Shown here one piece after another: positions 1 through 8,151 of a DNA stretch of 41,528 bases (the first letter of the stretch is position 1; every line of letters starts with the position of its first letter). The position numbers were made by a program, and so were the translations under genes. Source of the DNA: CAZMGD01 sp964565705 (GTDB taxonomy: Bacteria > Actinomycetota > Acidimicrobiia > Acidimicrobiales > Ilumatobacteraceae); assembly GCA_964565705.1 (NCBI GenBank), contig CAZMGD010000029.1, forward strand, positions 1 to 41,528, read 5' to 3'. The notes beneath the pieces were generated by a model. It saw only the letters and a program-made list of their open reading frames with translations. It ran no database searches and was not told the origin of the DNA.

Positions 1-308
1 TGCAGCGCAACGGCACGAAGGGCATGTGCTGCGGGGCCGGCGGCGCCCGGATGTGGATGGAGGAATCCATCGGCGTCAAGGTCAACGACGAGCGGGCCAA
101 GGAGGCCATCTCCACCGGAGCGTCGCGGGTCGCGACCGCCTGCCCGTTCTGCTACATCATGCTCGACGACGGTGTGAAGGCCGCCGGCGCCGAGGAGGAT
201 CAGGTCAAGGTGGCCGACATCGCCATCCACCTCCTCGACGCGATCGAGGCCGGCGAGCGGCGCTTCGCCCACCCCGACGCCCCGTTGCAGGCCACCGCCG
301 GCGACTGA
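1..308 (+). CDS. (Fe-S)-binding heterodisulfide-reductase-like oxidoreductase, C-terminal fragment
   Basis: This is the 3' end of a gene that begins before the window; the frame is open from base 3 and ends at TGA 306-308. The visible ~101 residues contain CCGAGG followed about 37 residues later by ACPFC. This is the second half of a cysteine-rich CCG domain, as in HdrB/GlpC/LutA-like proteins and the large actinobacterial Fe-S oxidoreductases. In the family such domains bind an iron-sulfur cluster and pass electrons between a flavin dehydrogenase and a membrane or quinone acceptor. The spacing GMCCGAGG...NDERAKEA...ATACPFC is typical of the C-terminal CCG repeat. The electron donor and acceptor cannot be assigned because the N-terminal part is missing. 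Confidence 0.85.
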   Translation, partial: QRNGTKGMCCGAGGARMWMEESIGVKVNDERAKEAISTGASRVATACPFCYIMLDDGVKAAGAEEDQVKVADIAIHLLDAIEAGERRFAHPDAPLQATAGD

Positions 309-325
309 CGCCCCCTCAACTCCTC

Positions 326-375
326 GATTCTCGGGAGTGTTTTGGCTGCCCTGGCAGCCAAAACCCTCCCGAGTT
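326..375. repeat. Long palindrome A1 upstream of the DUF559 gene
   Basis: The arms 330-350 and 353-373 are 21 nt each, match at 20 of 21 positions and are separated by 2 nt. The 25 bases 326-350 recur exactly at 1359-1383, on the other side of the DUF559 gene. No T-run follows the stem, so it is not a textbook rho-independent terminator, but it could end transcription of the Fe-S gene. Confidence 0.85.
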
Positions 376-409
376 CGCGGGACGTTTCCGGCACCGAGCC
401 GCTCGGCAC

Positions 410-424
410 CACACCTGAGGTGTG
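410..424. promoter_or_regulatory. Perfect 15-bp palindrome over the start of the DUF559 gene
   Basis: CACACCTGAGGTGTG is a perfect palindrome with 7-bp arms and one central base. Its last three bases are the GTG start codon, and its TGAGG may also be the ribosome binding site. A protein with an AbiEi-type winged-helix N-terminus could bind here and repress its own gene. Binding is inferred. Confidence 0.45.
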
Positions 425-1360
425 AACCTCGATGAACTCCACCACATCGCCGACGATCTCGGTCTCATCGACCGACGCGACGCTGTACCGACGGCACTGA
501 CGCGCTCGGCGTGGCGCCACGCACACGACCGAGGGTTGCTCGTCGAGATCTGCCGCGGGGTGTGTCGGGTCGCCGACCGACCGGAGACTCCACAGATGCT
601 CATCAAGGCGGCGATCCTGGCCACCCGCCCGCGCCACGGGACCGCCCGCGTGCTGGCCTCCGGTCGAGCGGCAGTCCATCTGCTCGGCGTCGACGTGCCG
701 TTCGATGATCCAATCCACGTCGCCACGATCGGGCGCCCGCGACCGACGCCGATCGATGGGGTGATGATCCACCGGCCCACGCACCTGCTCGACCTGACTC
801 CGCACGACTTCAACGACCCGGTTCCCCACGCCCGAGTCGTCCGAGCGCTGCTCGACGTGGCGGCGTGGGACCCAGCGCTCACCAGTTCGGTGCTGGAGCA
901 ACTGATCGTGAAGCGACTGCTCACGCTGTCGGACGCGCAAGCGGCACTCCGGCGGCACTCCAAACAAGGGCGACCGGGGCTCAAGGTCCTCCGCGAAGCA
1001 GTCGACGCATGGGGGCTGCGGCAGCGACCTCCCGACTCGGTGTTGGAGGAGCGATTCGCCAAGCTGCGCGCCGAATACGGGCTGCCCGAGTTCGAGTTCC
1101 AACGGCCGGTCGGGCGCTTCCGCCCGGACTTCTGTCGCCCGCTGGAGATGGTCATCATCGAGTGCGACGGCTTCAAGAATCATGGCCAACGACAAGCGCA
1201 GGTCGAGGCGGACAATGCGCGCGATGCCGAGCTCACCGCCGACGGATGGCTGGTCATGCGCTTCACCTGGCACCAGATCAACAAGCGCTCGGCGTGGGTC
1301 GCGAGCCGAATCCTCTCGACCCTGCGCCGCCGTGCCGCCCAGCTCGGCCTGTCCGCCTGA
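422..1360 (+). CDS. DUF559 (Vsr-like PD-(D/E)XK fold) protein with AbiEi-type N-terminal domain
   Basis: The protein has 312 residues. Residues ~20-52 (TRSAWRHAHDRGLL...RGVCRV) resemble the winged-helix antitoxin domain of AbiEi proteins. Residues ~205-285 form a DUF559 domain with the expected PD-(D/E)XK pieces: SVLEE at 206-210, RPDF with D236, IIECDG with E247 and D249, then a C-terminal MRFTW strand. The family resembles very-short-patch-repair endonucleases, but its substrate is not established, and no AbiEii toxin gene lies next to it. The GTG start at 422 gives the full wHTH domain and overlaps a palindrome. The stop is immediately followed by a palindrome nearly identical to the one upstream of the gene, so the whole gene looks like a cassette. 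It could be a solitary, mobile or DNA-processing protein; nuclease activity is inferred from conserved residues only. Confidence 0.8.
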   Translation: MNLDELHHIADDLGLIDRRDAVPTALTRSAWRHAHDRGLLVEICRGVCRVADRPETPQMLIKAAILATRPRHGTARVLASGRAAVHLLGVDVPFDDPIHVATIGRPRPTPIDGVMIHRPTHLLDLTPHDFNDPVPHARVVRALLDVAAWDPALTSSVLEQLIVKRLLTLSDAQAALRRHSKQGRPGLKVLREAVDAWGLRQRPPDSVLEERFAKLRAEYGLPEFEFQRPVGRFRPDFCRPLEMVIIECDGFKNHGQRQAQVEADNARDAELTADGWLVMRFTWHQINKRSAWVASRILSTLRRRAAQLGLSA

Positions 1361-1408
1361 TTCTCGGGAGTGTTTTGGCTGCCAGAGCAGCCAGAACACT
1401 CCCGAGAT
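1359..1408. repeat. Long palindrome A2 downstream of the DUF559 gene
   Basis: The arms 1363-1382 and 1387-1406 match at 19 of 20 positions around a 4-nt loop. The element starts at the DUF559 stop codon and lies between two convergent genes, where it could act as a bidirectional terminator. Bases 1359-1383 are identical to 326-350. Confidence 0.85.
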
Positions 1409-1419
1409 TGATGAGGGGG

Positions 1420-3420
1420 TCAGGGGAAGGGGATGGTTGCGATCACCTCGAAGGTGGTGAGGTCGCGGACGGTCACGCCGGCTGGGTCGAGGGTCACCAG
1501 GCGGCCACCGGCGATCATCGCCCGGCGGATCGGCTGGGTGCCCGCCAACCGGGCGGACTCGATCACCTGGTCGCCGATCACGGTGGCGGCCACGGCCGAG
1601 TCGCACGTCGTGGGCTGGTCGTCCTGACCATCTCCGTCCTCGTCGATCCAACGACCTCCCCAGCACGACTCGCTGTCCACGGGCACGACGACCGAGCCGG
1701 TCTCGGCCCAGTACAGGAACGCGTGCGGGTCGAACACCGCCTCGCTGCCCCACGCACCGAGGTCCAGCGTGTCCAGCTGGGTCGGCACCGCCGGATCGCT
1801 GACGTCGAACAGCGACAGCTGGGTGCCGGTGATCTGCCCGGTCTCGGTGCCCGCCATGCCGATCGCCAGCAGGCGAGCATCGTCGATCGGGTGGAGGTAG
1901 GCGGAGTAACCGGGGATCTTCAGCTCACCCGTCAACCTCGGCGCCGTCGGGTCGGACAGGTCGAGCACGAACAGCGGGTCGGTCTGGCGGAACGTGACCA
2001 CGTAGCCGCGGTCATCGAAGTACCGCACGCCGTGGATCGTCTCGCCGCGGCCGAGGCCGCCGATCGAGCCGACCTCGACCAGCAGGTCACCCTGACGCTG
2101 CAGCACGTGCACGCCGCTCTCGGTGCTGCTGCCGAAGCCGCCGGCCGTCGTCGTGGTCGCGACCCGCAACGAGCCCTCGTACTCGTTGAGGGCGTACTGG
2201 TTGAGCGTGGTGCCCTCCACCTCTCCGCTCGCCGCGTAGTCGGCGCCGTCGGGGGCGCCGAGGTCGAAGGCGTGGATCGCCGTGCTGAGCGGCTCGCCGT
2301 TCACGGGCACGACGTCGGAGGTCTGGTCCGGGTACGTCGTGGTCGCTACATACAGGAAGTCGTGCGACGAGTAGACAGTCTGTGCATCTGCAATAACACC
2401 TGCTGATCCGATCACGGGCGCGTCAGCTCCCGTCAGGTCGACCGTCGCGACCCACACCATCGACAGCCCACTGAACGCCTCCGGATGGCCGACCTGAGCA
2501 CAGTCGAGCGCCGGTTCCAGGGCAGAGCTGCCCCCGAGGGGGCCCTCGGTGAACCGTCGCGGCAGCAGCTGGTCGGTGCTGGCCTCCTCGACGACCGCCC
2601 GGTTCTGGTCGAGCGCCTCACCCTCCTGCTTGCGGGAACCGTCACGAGGTTGGACGAACGGCAACTTCGATCCGAGCGGCTGCGAGACGACGACGCGCGC
2701 CGTCCCGTCGATGCTGCGCACGGACACCAGGTTGCCCTCGAGGTGGGTCGTTCCGAGCGCGGTCGGCATGCCGGTGTCCACGGCGAAGGTCATCACGGCG
2801 GTGTCGCCGGTCGGGCTGGACCAGTCGGTGCCGATGACGAGCAGGCGGTTGCCGTACAGGATCATGTCGCTCGCCCAGGCCGGGGCAGTGACGTTGGCGA
2901 CGACGGTCGCCGTGTCGAGGTCGACGCTGCGCAGCGAACCGTCGACGATCGAGTAGACGAAGCGGCCGTCGGTCTCGCTGATGTCGCCCTCGTCGACGCC
3001 CTCCGTGTGGGTGTTGGTCCCGGACGTGTCGCCGGACGACTCGGTCCTCCCCGACGGTTCGGCGGCGCCGGCAGGCGCGGTCTCCGACGCCGCCATCGTG
3101 GCGTCGGTCGCCATGTCCATGTCGATCGGCCCCCAGCCCGGGTACGAGCGGTCGAGGCCATAGGCGGTGACCCGCTCCAGCATCGCCTCGCGGGCCCAGT
3201 CGGCGAGCGCGTCGCACGAGTCGAACTCCACGAACGGAGCGGCGGCGAACCGTTGACCACCACCACCGCCACCGCCGAGCGGGGTGATCCTGCCCGGCGG
3301 GATCGTCGGTGTCGGTGTCGCGCCGGTCTCGCCGTCACCGTCGCCCGAGCCCGCACAAGCGGCGAGTGCCGACAGCGCCAGCGCGACAGGGATCGCTGTG
3401 CGGAAGGTTCGTCTACTCAT
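1420..3420 (-). CDS. Secreted beta-propeller-domain lipoprotein
   Basis: This 666-residue protein starts with an N-terminal signal MSRRTF plus a hydrophobic stretch, ending in a lipobox L19-A20-A21-C22. Lipid attachment at Cys22 and anchoring on the outside of the membrane are therefore expected. After a Gly/Thr/Pro-rich linker with seven glycines in a row (~50-56), the body contains GVDEGDISETDGRFVY and repeated short strands (VRYFDDRGYVVTF, LFVLDLSDP). These are typical of the Beta_propel family (PF09826) of secreted proteins in archaea and bacteria, whose function is unknown. The C-terminal SCWGG/TCDSA cysteines may form a disulfide. The gene lies 27 bp downstream of dcd on the same strand and may be co-transcribed with it, although no functional link is apparent. 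Confidence 0.8.
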   Translation of the reverse strand: MSRRTFRTAIPVALALSALAACAGSGDGDGETGATPTPTIPPGRITPLGGGGGGGQRFAAAPFVEFDSCDALADWAREAMLERVTAYGLDRSYPGWGPIDMDMATDATMAASETAPAGAAEPSGRTESSGDTSGTNTHTEGVDEGDISETDGRFVYSIVDGSLRSVDLDTATVVANVTAPAWASDMILYGNRLLVIGTDWSSPTGDTAVMTFAVDTGMPTALGTTHLEGNLVSVRSIDGTARVVVSQPLGSKLPFVQPRDGSRKQEGEALDQNRAVVEEASTDQLLPRRFTEGPLGGSSALEPALDCAQVGHPEAFSGLSMVWVATVDLTGADAPVIGSAGVIADAQTVYSSHDFLYVATTTYPDQTSDVVPVNGEPLSTAIHAFDLGAPDGADYAASGEVEGTTLNQYALNEYEGSLRVATTTTAGGFGSSTESGVHVLQRQGDLLVEVGSIGGLGRGETIHGVRYFDDRGYVVTFRQTDPLFVLDLSDPTAPRLTGELKIPGYSAYLHPIDDARLLAIGMAGTETGQITGTQLSLFDVSDPAVPTQLDTLDLGAWGSEAVFDPHAFLYWAETGSVVVPVDSESCWGGRWIDEDGDGQDDQPTTCDSAVAATVIGDQVIESARLAGTQPIRRAMIAGGRLVTLDPAGVTVRDLTTFEVIATIPFP

Positions 3421-3447
3421 GCCGGTTCCGACGCCGGCCGGCAGCGT

Positions 3448-4020
3448 TCAGTTCCCGGGTCGGAAGTTCTCGAAGTAGCGGCTCGGCGTCGGGCCGCGCT
3501 GGCCCTGGTACTTGCTGCCGCTCGCACCCTTTCCGTAGGGACGGTCAGCGGGGGTCGTCATCTGCATCAGGCTGAGCTGGCCGATCTTCATGCTCGGATA
3601 GAGGGTGATCGGGAGGTTGGCGACGTTCGACAACTCGAGGGTGATGTGTCCGTCGAAACCCGCATCGACGAAGCCCGCGGTCGAATGGATGAGCAGCCCG
3701 AGCCGGCCGAGTGACGACTTGCCCTCCACGCGACCGACGAGGTCGTCGGGTATGCCCACCCGCTCCAGCGTGGATCCGAGCACGAACTCACCTGGGTGCA
3801 GCATGAACACGCCGTCCTCGTCGATCTCCACCGGCTCGGTCAGCACCGTCGTGTCCGCCTTGACGTCGATCACGCCTGCGGTGTGGTTGCGGAACACGAG
3901 GAACAGGTTCGCCAGCTTGACGTCGATCGATGACGGCTGGATGCACGTCTCGTCGAGCGGGTCGATGACGAGGCGCCCGGCGCCGAGCGCCTCACGCAGG
4001 CTGCGGTCCGACAAGATCAC
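3448..4020 (-). CDS. dcd: dCTP deaminase (probably bifunctional, dUMP-forming)
   Basis: The 190-residue protein matches the Dcd/dUTPase trimer family throughout: QPSSIDVKL near the N-terminus, HPGEFVLGST, the GRVEGKSSLGRLGL active-site segment, then HSTAGFVDAGFDG and a GQLSLMQM strand. Dcd deaminates dCTP in the cytoplasm for dTMP synthesis. In mycobacteria and Methanocaldococcus the enzyme also hydrolyses the dUTP product to dUMP. The overall sequence looks like that bifunctional type, but this assignment is inferred. The start is GTG at 4020, giving MILSDRSL, the conserved N-terminus. The gene is divergent from tRNA-Gly 49 bp away and is followed by the beta-propeller lipoprotein gene. Confidence 0.95.
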   Translation of the reverse strand: MILSDRSLREALGAGRLVIDPLDETCIQPSSIDVKLANLFLVFRNHTAGVIDVKADTTVLTEPVEIDEDGVFMLHPGEFVLGSTLERVGIPDDLVGRVEGKSSLGRLGLLIHSTAGFVDAGFDGHITLELSNVANLPITLYPSMKIGQLSLMQMTTPADRPYGKGASGSKYQGQRGPTPSRYFENFRPGN

Positions 4021-4069
4021 GGTCGCCGACGCTACCCAAGGGGCCCGCTGCTATCTTGTTCCCGCCTCT

Positions 4070-4140
4070 GCGGGTGTAGCTCAATGGCAGAGTCCTTGCT
4101 TCCCAAGCAAGTTACGCGGGTTCGATTCCCGTCACCCGCT
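4070..4140 (+). tRNA. tRNA-Gly (anticodon CCC)
   Basis: The acceptor arms GCGGGTG (4070-4076) and CACCCGC (4133-4139) pair fully, with discriminator T at 4140. The anticodon stem CTTGC/GCAAG encloses loop TTCCCAA, with anticodon CCC at 4102-4104. The T loop is TTCGATT. CCA is not encoded. It reads the GGG glycine codon. Confidence 0.95.
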
Positions 4141-4187
4141 CTCCGTCGCCCTCGTCCGCGGCCGCCCGCGCCCGCGACGATTGAGCC

Positions 4188-5612
4188 ATGACGTTGCACG
4201 AGCTGTTCGACAGCGATGCCACTGCGCTCGCCGCGGGGATCCGATCCGGTGAGGTGAGCGCCTCGGAGGTGCTCGAGCTCGCGCTCGAGCGGATCGACGA
4301 GCGCAACCCGGCGCTCAACGCGGTGATCGCCCGGCGCGACGACGAGGCCCGCGCCGACGTCGCCGCCGGGCTGCCGGACGGTCCGCTGACCGGTGTGCCC
4401 TTCGTCGTCAAGGACCTCGGCGCGTCTGTCGCCGGGATGCCCCACACGGACGGCTCGCGCCTGTTCGCCGGGCGGATCGCCGACGCCGACTCCGAGCTGG
4501 TGCGGCGGTGGCGGGAGGCCGGCGGCGTGCCGATCGGGATGACCAACTCCCCCGAGCTCGGCAAGAGTCCGAGCACGGAGCCCCTGCTGTACGGGCCGAC
4601 GCACAACCCACATCGGCACGGCTTCTCGTCGGGAGGATCGTCGGGGGGCAGCGCTGCCGCGGTGGCGGCCGGGATCGTGCCGGTCGCGCACGGCAACGAC
4701 GGTGGCGGCTCGATCCGCATCCCGGCGTCGATGTGCGGGCTGATCGGCCTGAAGCCGTCGCGTGGGCGCGTGACCGCCTGGCCCGACAAGAACCTGCTCG
4801 CCTACCCGCTCGGCATCAACCACGTGCTCAGCCGTTCGGTGCGCGACACGGCGCTGCTGCTCGACGTCCTTGCTGGGCCGATGCCCGGCGACCCGTACGT
4901 CATCGAGCGCCCCCGGCGACCCTATGTCGAGGAGGTGGGCGCCGACCCCGGACGCCTCCGCATCGCGCTCAGCACGGTCATGCCGTCGGGCGCTTCGACC
5001 GACGAGGAGTGCGTTCGCGTGACCATAGCGGCGGCAGCAGCGCTGGCCGCGTTGGGCCACGAGATCGTCGAAGCGACACCGAACTACCCGGTGGAGGAGA
5101 CGTCACTGGCGATGTCGGTGCTGATGCGTGTGCCGCTGATCCCCAAGGTCGACGATCGGCTGGCCGAGCTGGGTCGCGACCTCGCCGACGACGATCTCGA
5201 ACCGATGACGCGGATGATGTACGAGGCGGCGGCCCGGACGACGGGCGCCGAGGTGAACGCCGCGCTGCAGGCCGTCGAGGCGGCGGCGCGGCGCACCGGT
5301 GCGTTCATGGCCGACCACGATGTGCTGCTGACGCCGACGATCGCTCGCACCGTGCCGCCACACGGCCTGCTCGACACCACCGACCTCGCGGCGATGGGCA
5401 CACACGCGTCCGCGTACGCGGCAATGACCAGTGTCTACAACGTGACCGGGCAGCCGGCGATCTCGCTGCCGTTCGGCACCGACCAGCGCGGCCTGCCCGT
5501 CGGCGTGCAACTCGTCGGCGCGTTCGGCGCCGAGGACGTGCTGCTACGCCTTTCCGCCCAGCTCGAGGCGACGGGCGCGTGGGACACCTCGCCCGTGGTT
5601 CCCGCCACCTGA
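4188..5612 (+). CDS. Amidase-signature family hydrolase
   Basis: The 474-residue protein carries the amidase-signature Ser-cisSer-Lys triad: Lys75 in VVKDLG, Ser151 in the GGSSGGS segment and Ser175 in GNDGGGSIRIPA. The 24-residue spacing of the two serines equals that in fatty acid amide hydrolase. The enzyme hydrolyses an amide to acid plus ammonia or amine. It lacks a signal peptide and should be cytoplasmic. No gatB or gatC lies nearby, and the sequence does not look like the GatA subunit, so a catabolic amidase is more likely. The stop is 6 bp before the next gene, an amidohydrolase, which suggests an operon. Confidence 0.9.
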   Translation: MTLHELFDSDATALAAGIRSGEVSASEVLELALERIDERNPALNAVIARRDDEARADVAAGLPDGPLTGVPFVVKDLGASVAGMPHTDGSRLFAGRIADADSELVRRWREAGGVPIGMTNSPELGKSPSTEPLLYGPTHNPHRHGFSSGGSSGGSAAAVAAGIVPVAHGNDGGGSIRIPASMCGLIGLKPSRGRVTAWPDKNLLAYPLGINHVLSRSVRDTALLLDVLAGPMPGDPYVIERPRRPYVEEVGADPGRLRIALSTVMPSGASTDEECVRVTIAAAAALAALGHEIVEATPNYPVEETSLAMSVLMRVPLIPKVDDRLAELGRDLADDDLEPMTRMMYEAAARTTGAEVNAALQAVEAAARRTGAFMADHDVLLTPTIARTVPPHGLLDTTDLAAMGTHASAYAAMTSVYNVTGQPAISLPFGTDQRGLPVGVQLVGAFGAEDVLLRLSAQLEATGAWDTSPVVPAT

Positions 5613-5618
5613 GAAGCT

Positions 5619-6830
5619 GTGGCGATGGACATCCCGCGCATCATCTCCGTCGACGACCACGTCGTGGAGCCACCGGACCTCTGGACGGCGCGGGCCCCGG
5701 CCAAGTTCCGTGACCGGGCGCCGCGCGTCGAGCGTGACTCGGCGAGATTCGACTTCGTCGGCGGGGTCTTCTCGTTCGAGAAGGGCGTCGAGGGCGGTGA
5801 GCCGTGCGACTGGTGGATCTACGACGACCTGATCTACCCGTTCCCGAAGCTCTCGGCTGCGGTCGGGTTCGCCGAGCTCGACGTCACCCCGACCACGTTC
5901 GACGAGATCCGCCCAGGGTGCTGGATCCAGTCCGAGCGGTTGAAGGACATGGACGCCAACCACATGGACGCGTCGGTCTGCTTCCCGAACACGCTGCCCC
6001 GGTTCTGCGGCCAGACGTTCTACGAGCGCGAGGACAAGGAGCTCGCGCTCTGGTGCGTCACGGCCTACAACGACTGGATCATCGAGGACTGGTGCGGCGG
6101 CGATGGCACGGGTCGGCTGATCCCACTCGCGATGATCCCGCTGTGGGATCCGCAACTCGCCGCCGACGAGATCCGCCGCAACGCCGCTCGGGGGTGCTTC
6201 GCGATCACGTTCCCGGAGAACCCGTATCCGCTCGGGCTGCCGTCGATCCATGACGCGGATCGCTTCTGGGATCCGGTGTTCACCGCGTGCCAGGAGACCG
6301 ACACGATCATCTGCATGCACATCGGGTCGAGCTCGAAGATGCCCTCGACGTCACCCGACGCGCCGTTCATCGTCAGCTCCACGCTCACGTTCTCCAACGC
6401 GATGGGTTCGGTCGTCGACTTCATCTTCTCCGGCACGCTGGAGCGCTTCCCGAACCTCAAGCTGGCGTACTCCGAAGGTCAGGTCGGCTGGATGCCCTAC
6501 GTGATGGAGCGCGCCGACAAGCTCGCCGCCGAGCGGGCGTCGAACAGCTTCGGCACGACGCTGCCACACCCGCCGTCGAGCTACATGAACCGCATCTACG
6601 GCTGCATCTTCGACGACGAGATCGGCCTCGCCAACCGCAACGTGATCGGCATGGACCAGATCTGCTTCGAGACCGACTACCCGCACGCCGACTCGACGTT
6701 CCCGCACTCGAAGAAGGTCGTCGAGGACATCTGCACGCAGGCCGGTCTGAACGACGAGGAGATCTACAAGCTGCTGCGCGGCAACGCGATCAACGCGTTC
6801 GGTCTCGAGCGCTTCGGCATCACTGCCTGA
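5619..6830 (+). CDS. Amidohydrolase-2 family TIM-barrel metal-dependent hydrolase
   Basis: This 403-residue protein begins IISVDDHVVEPPDLW, the metal-binding strand 1 of amidohydrolase-2 (ACMSD-like) enzymes. It continues with ICMHIGSSSK, LAYSEGQVGW and ICFETDYPHADSTFP, the conserved metal and catalytic segments of this family. Members act as decarboxylases or hydrolases of cyclic compounds; the substrate here is unknown. GTG 5619 and ATG 5625 are both possible starts; GAGAAG lies just upstream. A second member of the same subfamily is at 27371-28651, with the same N-terminal VDDH.VEPP pattern. The gene follows the amidase by 6 bp. Confidence 0.85.
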   Translation: MAMDIPRIISVDDHVVEPPDLWTARAPAKFRDRAPRVERDSARFDFVGGVFSFEKGVEGGEPCDWWIYDDLIYPFPKLSAAVGFAELDVTPTTFDEIRPGCWIQSERLKDMDANHMDASVCFPNTLPRFCGQTFYEREDKELALWCVTAYNDWIIEDWCGGDGTGRLIPLAMIPLWDPQLAADEIRRNAARGCFAITFPENPYPLGLPSIHDADRFWDPVFTACQETDTIICMHIGSSSKMPSTSPDAPFIVSSTLTFSNAMGSVVDFIFSGTLERFPNLKLAYSEGQVGWMPYVMERADKLAAERASNSFGTTLPHPPSSYMNRIYGCIFDDEIGLANRNVIGMDQICFETDYPHADSTFPHSKKVVEDICTQAGLNDEEIYKLLRGNAINAFGLERFGITA

Positions 6831-6857
6831 TCGACACCGCGCCGCCGGGCAGACTTC

Positions 6858-7973
6858 GTGCCCGTGACAGCCACGAGCCTGGATCGCCGCGCCTTCGCCC
6901 ACAGCTTCGTCCCCTCACGGCCGACCGTGCCGCGCGGCCGCGACCTCGCCCGAGCCGGCGTCGGTGCGTTCGTCGGGATCCTGATCGCGTCCGTCCTCGG
7001 CAAGCTGGTGCCCGGCGGGCCAGCCGCCTTGCCGTTCATCATCGCCCCGATGGGCGCGACCGCCGTGCTCGTGTTCGCGGTGCCGGCGAGCCCGCTCGCC
7101 CAGCCGTACCCGGTGCTCGGGGGCAACGTCGTGTCGACCTGCGTCGGCATCGCTGCCGCCAAGGTCATCGACGATCCGATGTGGGCGGCGACGGTCGCCG
7201 TCTCCGTGGCCATCGTCGCGATGATGCTGCTCGGGTGCCTGCACCCGCCGGGCGGCGCCTGCGCGCTGTACGCGGCAGTCGGAGCGCCCGCGGTCGCTGC
7301 GCACGGGTTCCTCTTCCCGCTCTGGCCCGTCGGCGTCAACACCGTCGCGCTCCTCGCGCTCGGCATCGCCGTCAACAACCTCACGGGCCGGCGCTACCCC
7401 CACGTCCCACCTCCCCCTCGGCCGGCCGATGCGGAGAAGCCACCGCTCGAGCGGGTCGGCGTCGACACCGCCGACGTCGCGGCCGCGATGCGCCAGCTCG
7501 ACGAGGGTCTCGACATCCACCCCGCCGACGTCGTCCGGCTCGTCCGGCAGGCCGAGGCCAACGCGATCGGCCGCCAGCTCGGAGACCTCCGCTGCGGCGA
7601 CGTGATGGACCACGACATCACCACGGTGCATCCCGCCGACAGCCTGTTCCGGGCGCGGACGCTGATCAACCGCCACCACACCAAGGCGCTGCCGGTCATC
7701 GACGACGACGGGCGCCTGGTCGGGATCGTCACGATGGCCGACCTCTTCAACCTCGACGCCGCCGAGCTGGCCACCGTCGAATCGGTGATGACGAGCGATC
7801 CCGTCACGGTGCACGAGGACACGCCGGTCGCCCAGCTGGTCGCACTGATGACCGACCGCCAGTTCCGCCAGATCCCCGTCGTCACCGCCGATCGGCGCCT
7901 CGCCGGGCTGATCAGCCGGGCCGAACTGATCGCCGTGCTGCACCGAACCCTCCTCGGTCCCGCCGGCGCCTGA
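6858..7973 (+). CDS. HPP family membrane protein with C-terminal CBS pair
   Basis: The 371-residue protein has hydrophobic helices from ~33 to ~175 that include the name-giving motif HPPGGA (129-134) in CLHPPGGACAL. Residues ~245-365 form two CBS domains (DVMDHDITTVHPADSL and SVMTSDPVTVHEDTPV). HPP proteins are integral membrane proteins, with a nitrite-transport role reported for plant and cyanobacterial members. CBS pairs usually sense adenosyl nucleotides, so nucleotide-gated transport is a reasonable but unproven guess. The start is GTG 6858, or GTG 6864 as an alternative. The gene is 27 bp after the amidohydrolase gene. Confidence 0.85.
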   Translation: MPVTATSLDRRAFAHSFVPSRPTVPRGRDLARAGVGAFVGILIASVLGKLVPGGPAALPFIIAPMGATAVLVFAVPASPLAQPYPVLGGNVVSTCVGIAAAKVIDDPMWAATVAVSVAIVAMMLLGCLHPPGGACALYAAVGAPAVAAHGFLFPLWPVGVNTVALLALGIAVNNLTGRRYPHVPPPPRPADAEKPPLERVGVDTADVAAAMRQLDEGLDIHPADVVRLVRQAEANAIGRQLGDLRCGDVMDHDITTVHPADSLFRARTLINRHHTKALPVIDDDGRLVGIVTMADLFNLDAAELATVESVMTSDPVTVHEDTPVAQLVALMTDRQFRQIPVVTADRRLAGLISRAELIAVLHRTLLGPAGA

Positions 7974-7996
7974 CCCCATCAGATCACACCGCCGTA

Positions 7997-8061
7997 CCAC
8001 AACGAACGTGCGGTCAGATCGGGCCCGCACCGGGCGCGGTTCGACCGCAGGTTCGTTGTGG
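7997..8061. repeat. Long imperfect palindrome D
   Basis: The arms 7997-8015 and 8043-8061 match at 18 of 19 positions around a 27-nt GC-rich centre that can pair further. It lies in the 178-bp gap between the HPP and VOC genes and could end the upstream transcript. Its arm sequence differs from palindromes A, B and C. Confidence 0.75.
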
Positions 8062-8151
8062 AGGACGAGCCGCGTTCGACCAGCTCGAGCGATGAGTTCG
8101 GGCTGACGCCGTCGTCGGAGCTGCGGACCATCACGACCGAGGAGCCACACC

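Noticed and set aside
330..373. Palindrome A1 as a classical rho-independent terminator
   Set aside because: No T-run follows on either strand; a terminating role is possible but the usual signature is missing.
200..1753. A 517-residue minus-strand open frame over the DUF559 gene
   Set aside because: It runs through both palindromes and the opposite genes and has shadow-like composition; the plus-strand DUF559 protein is clearly real.
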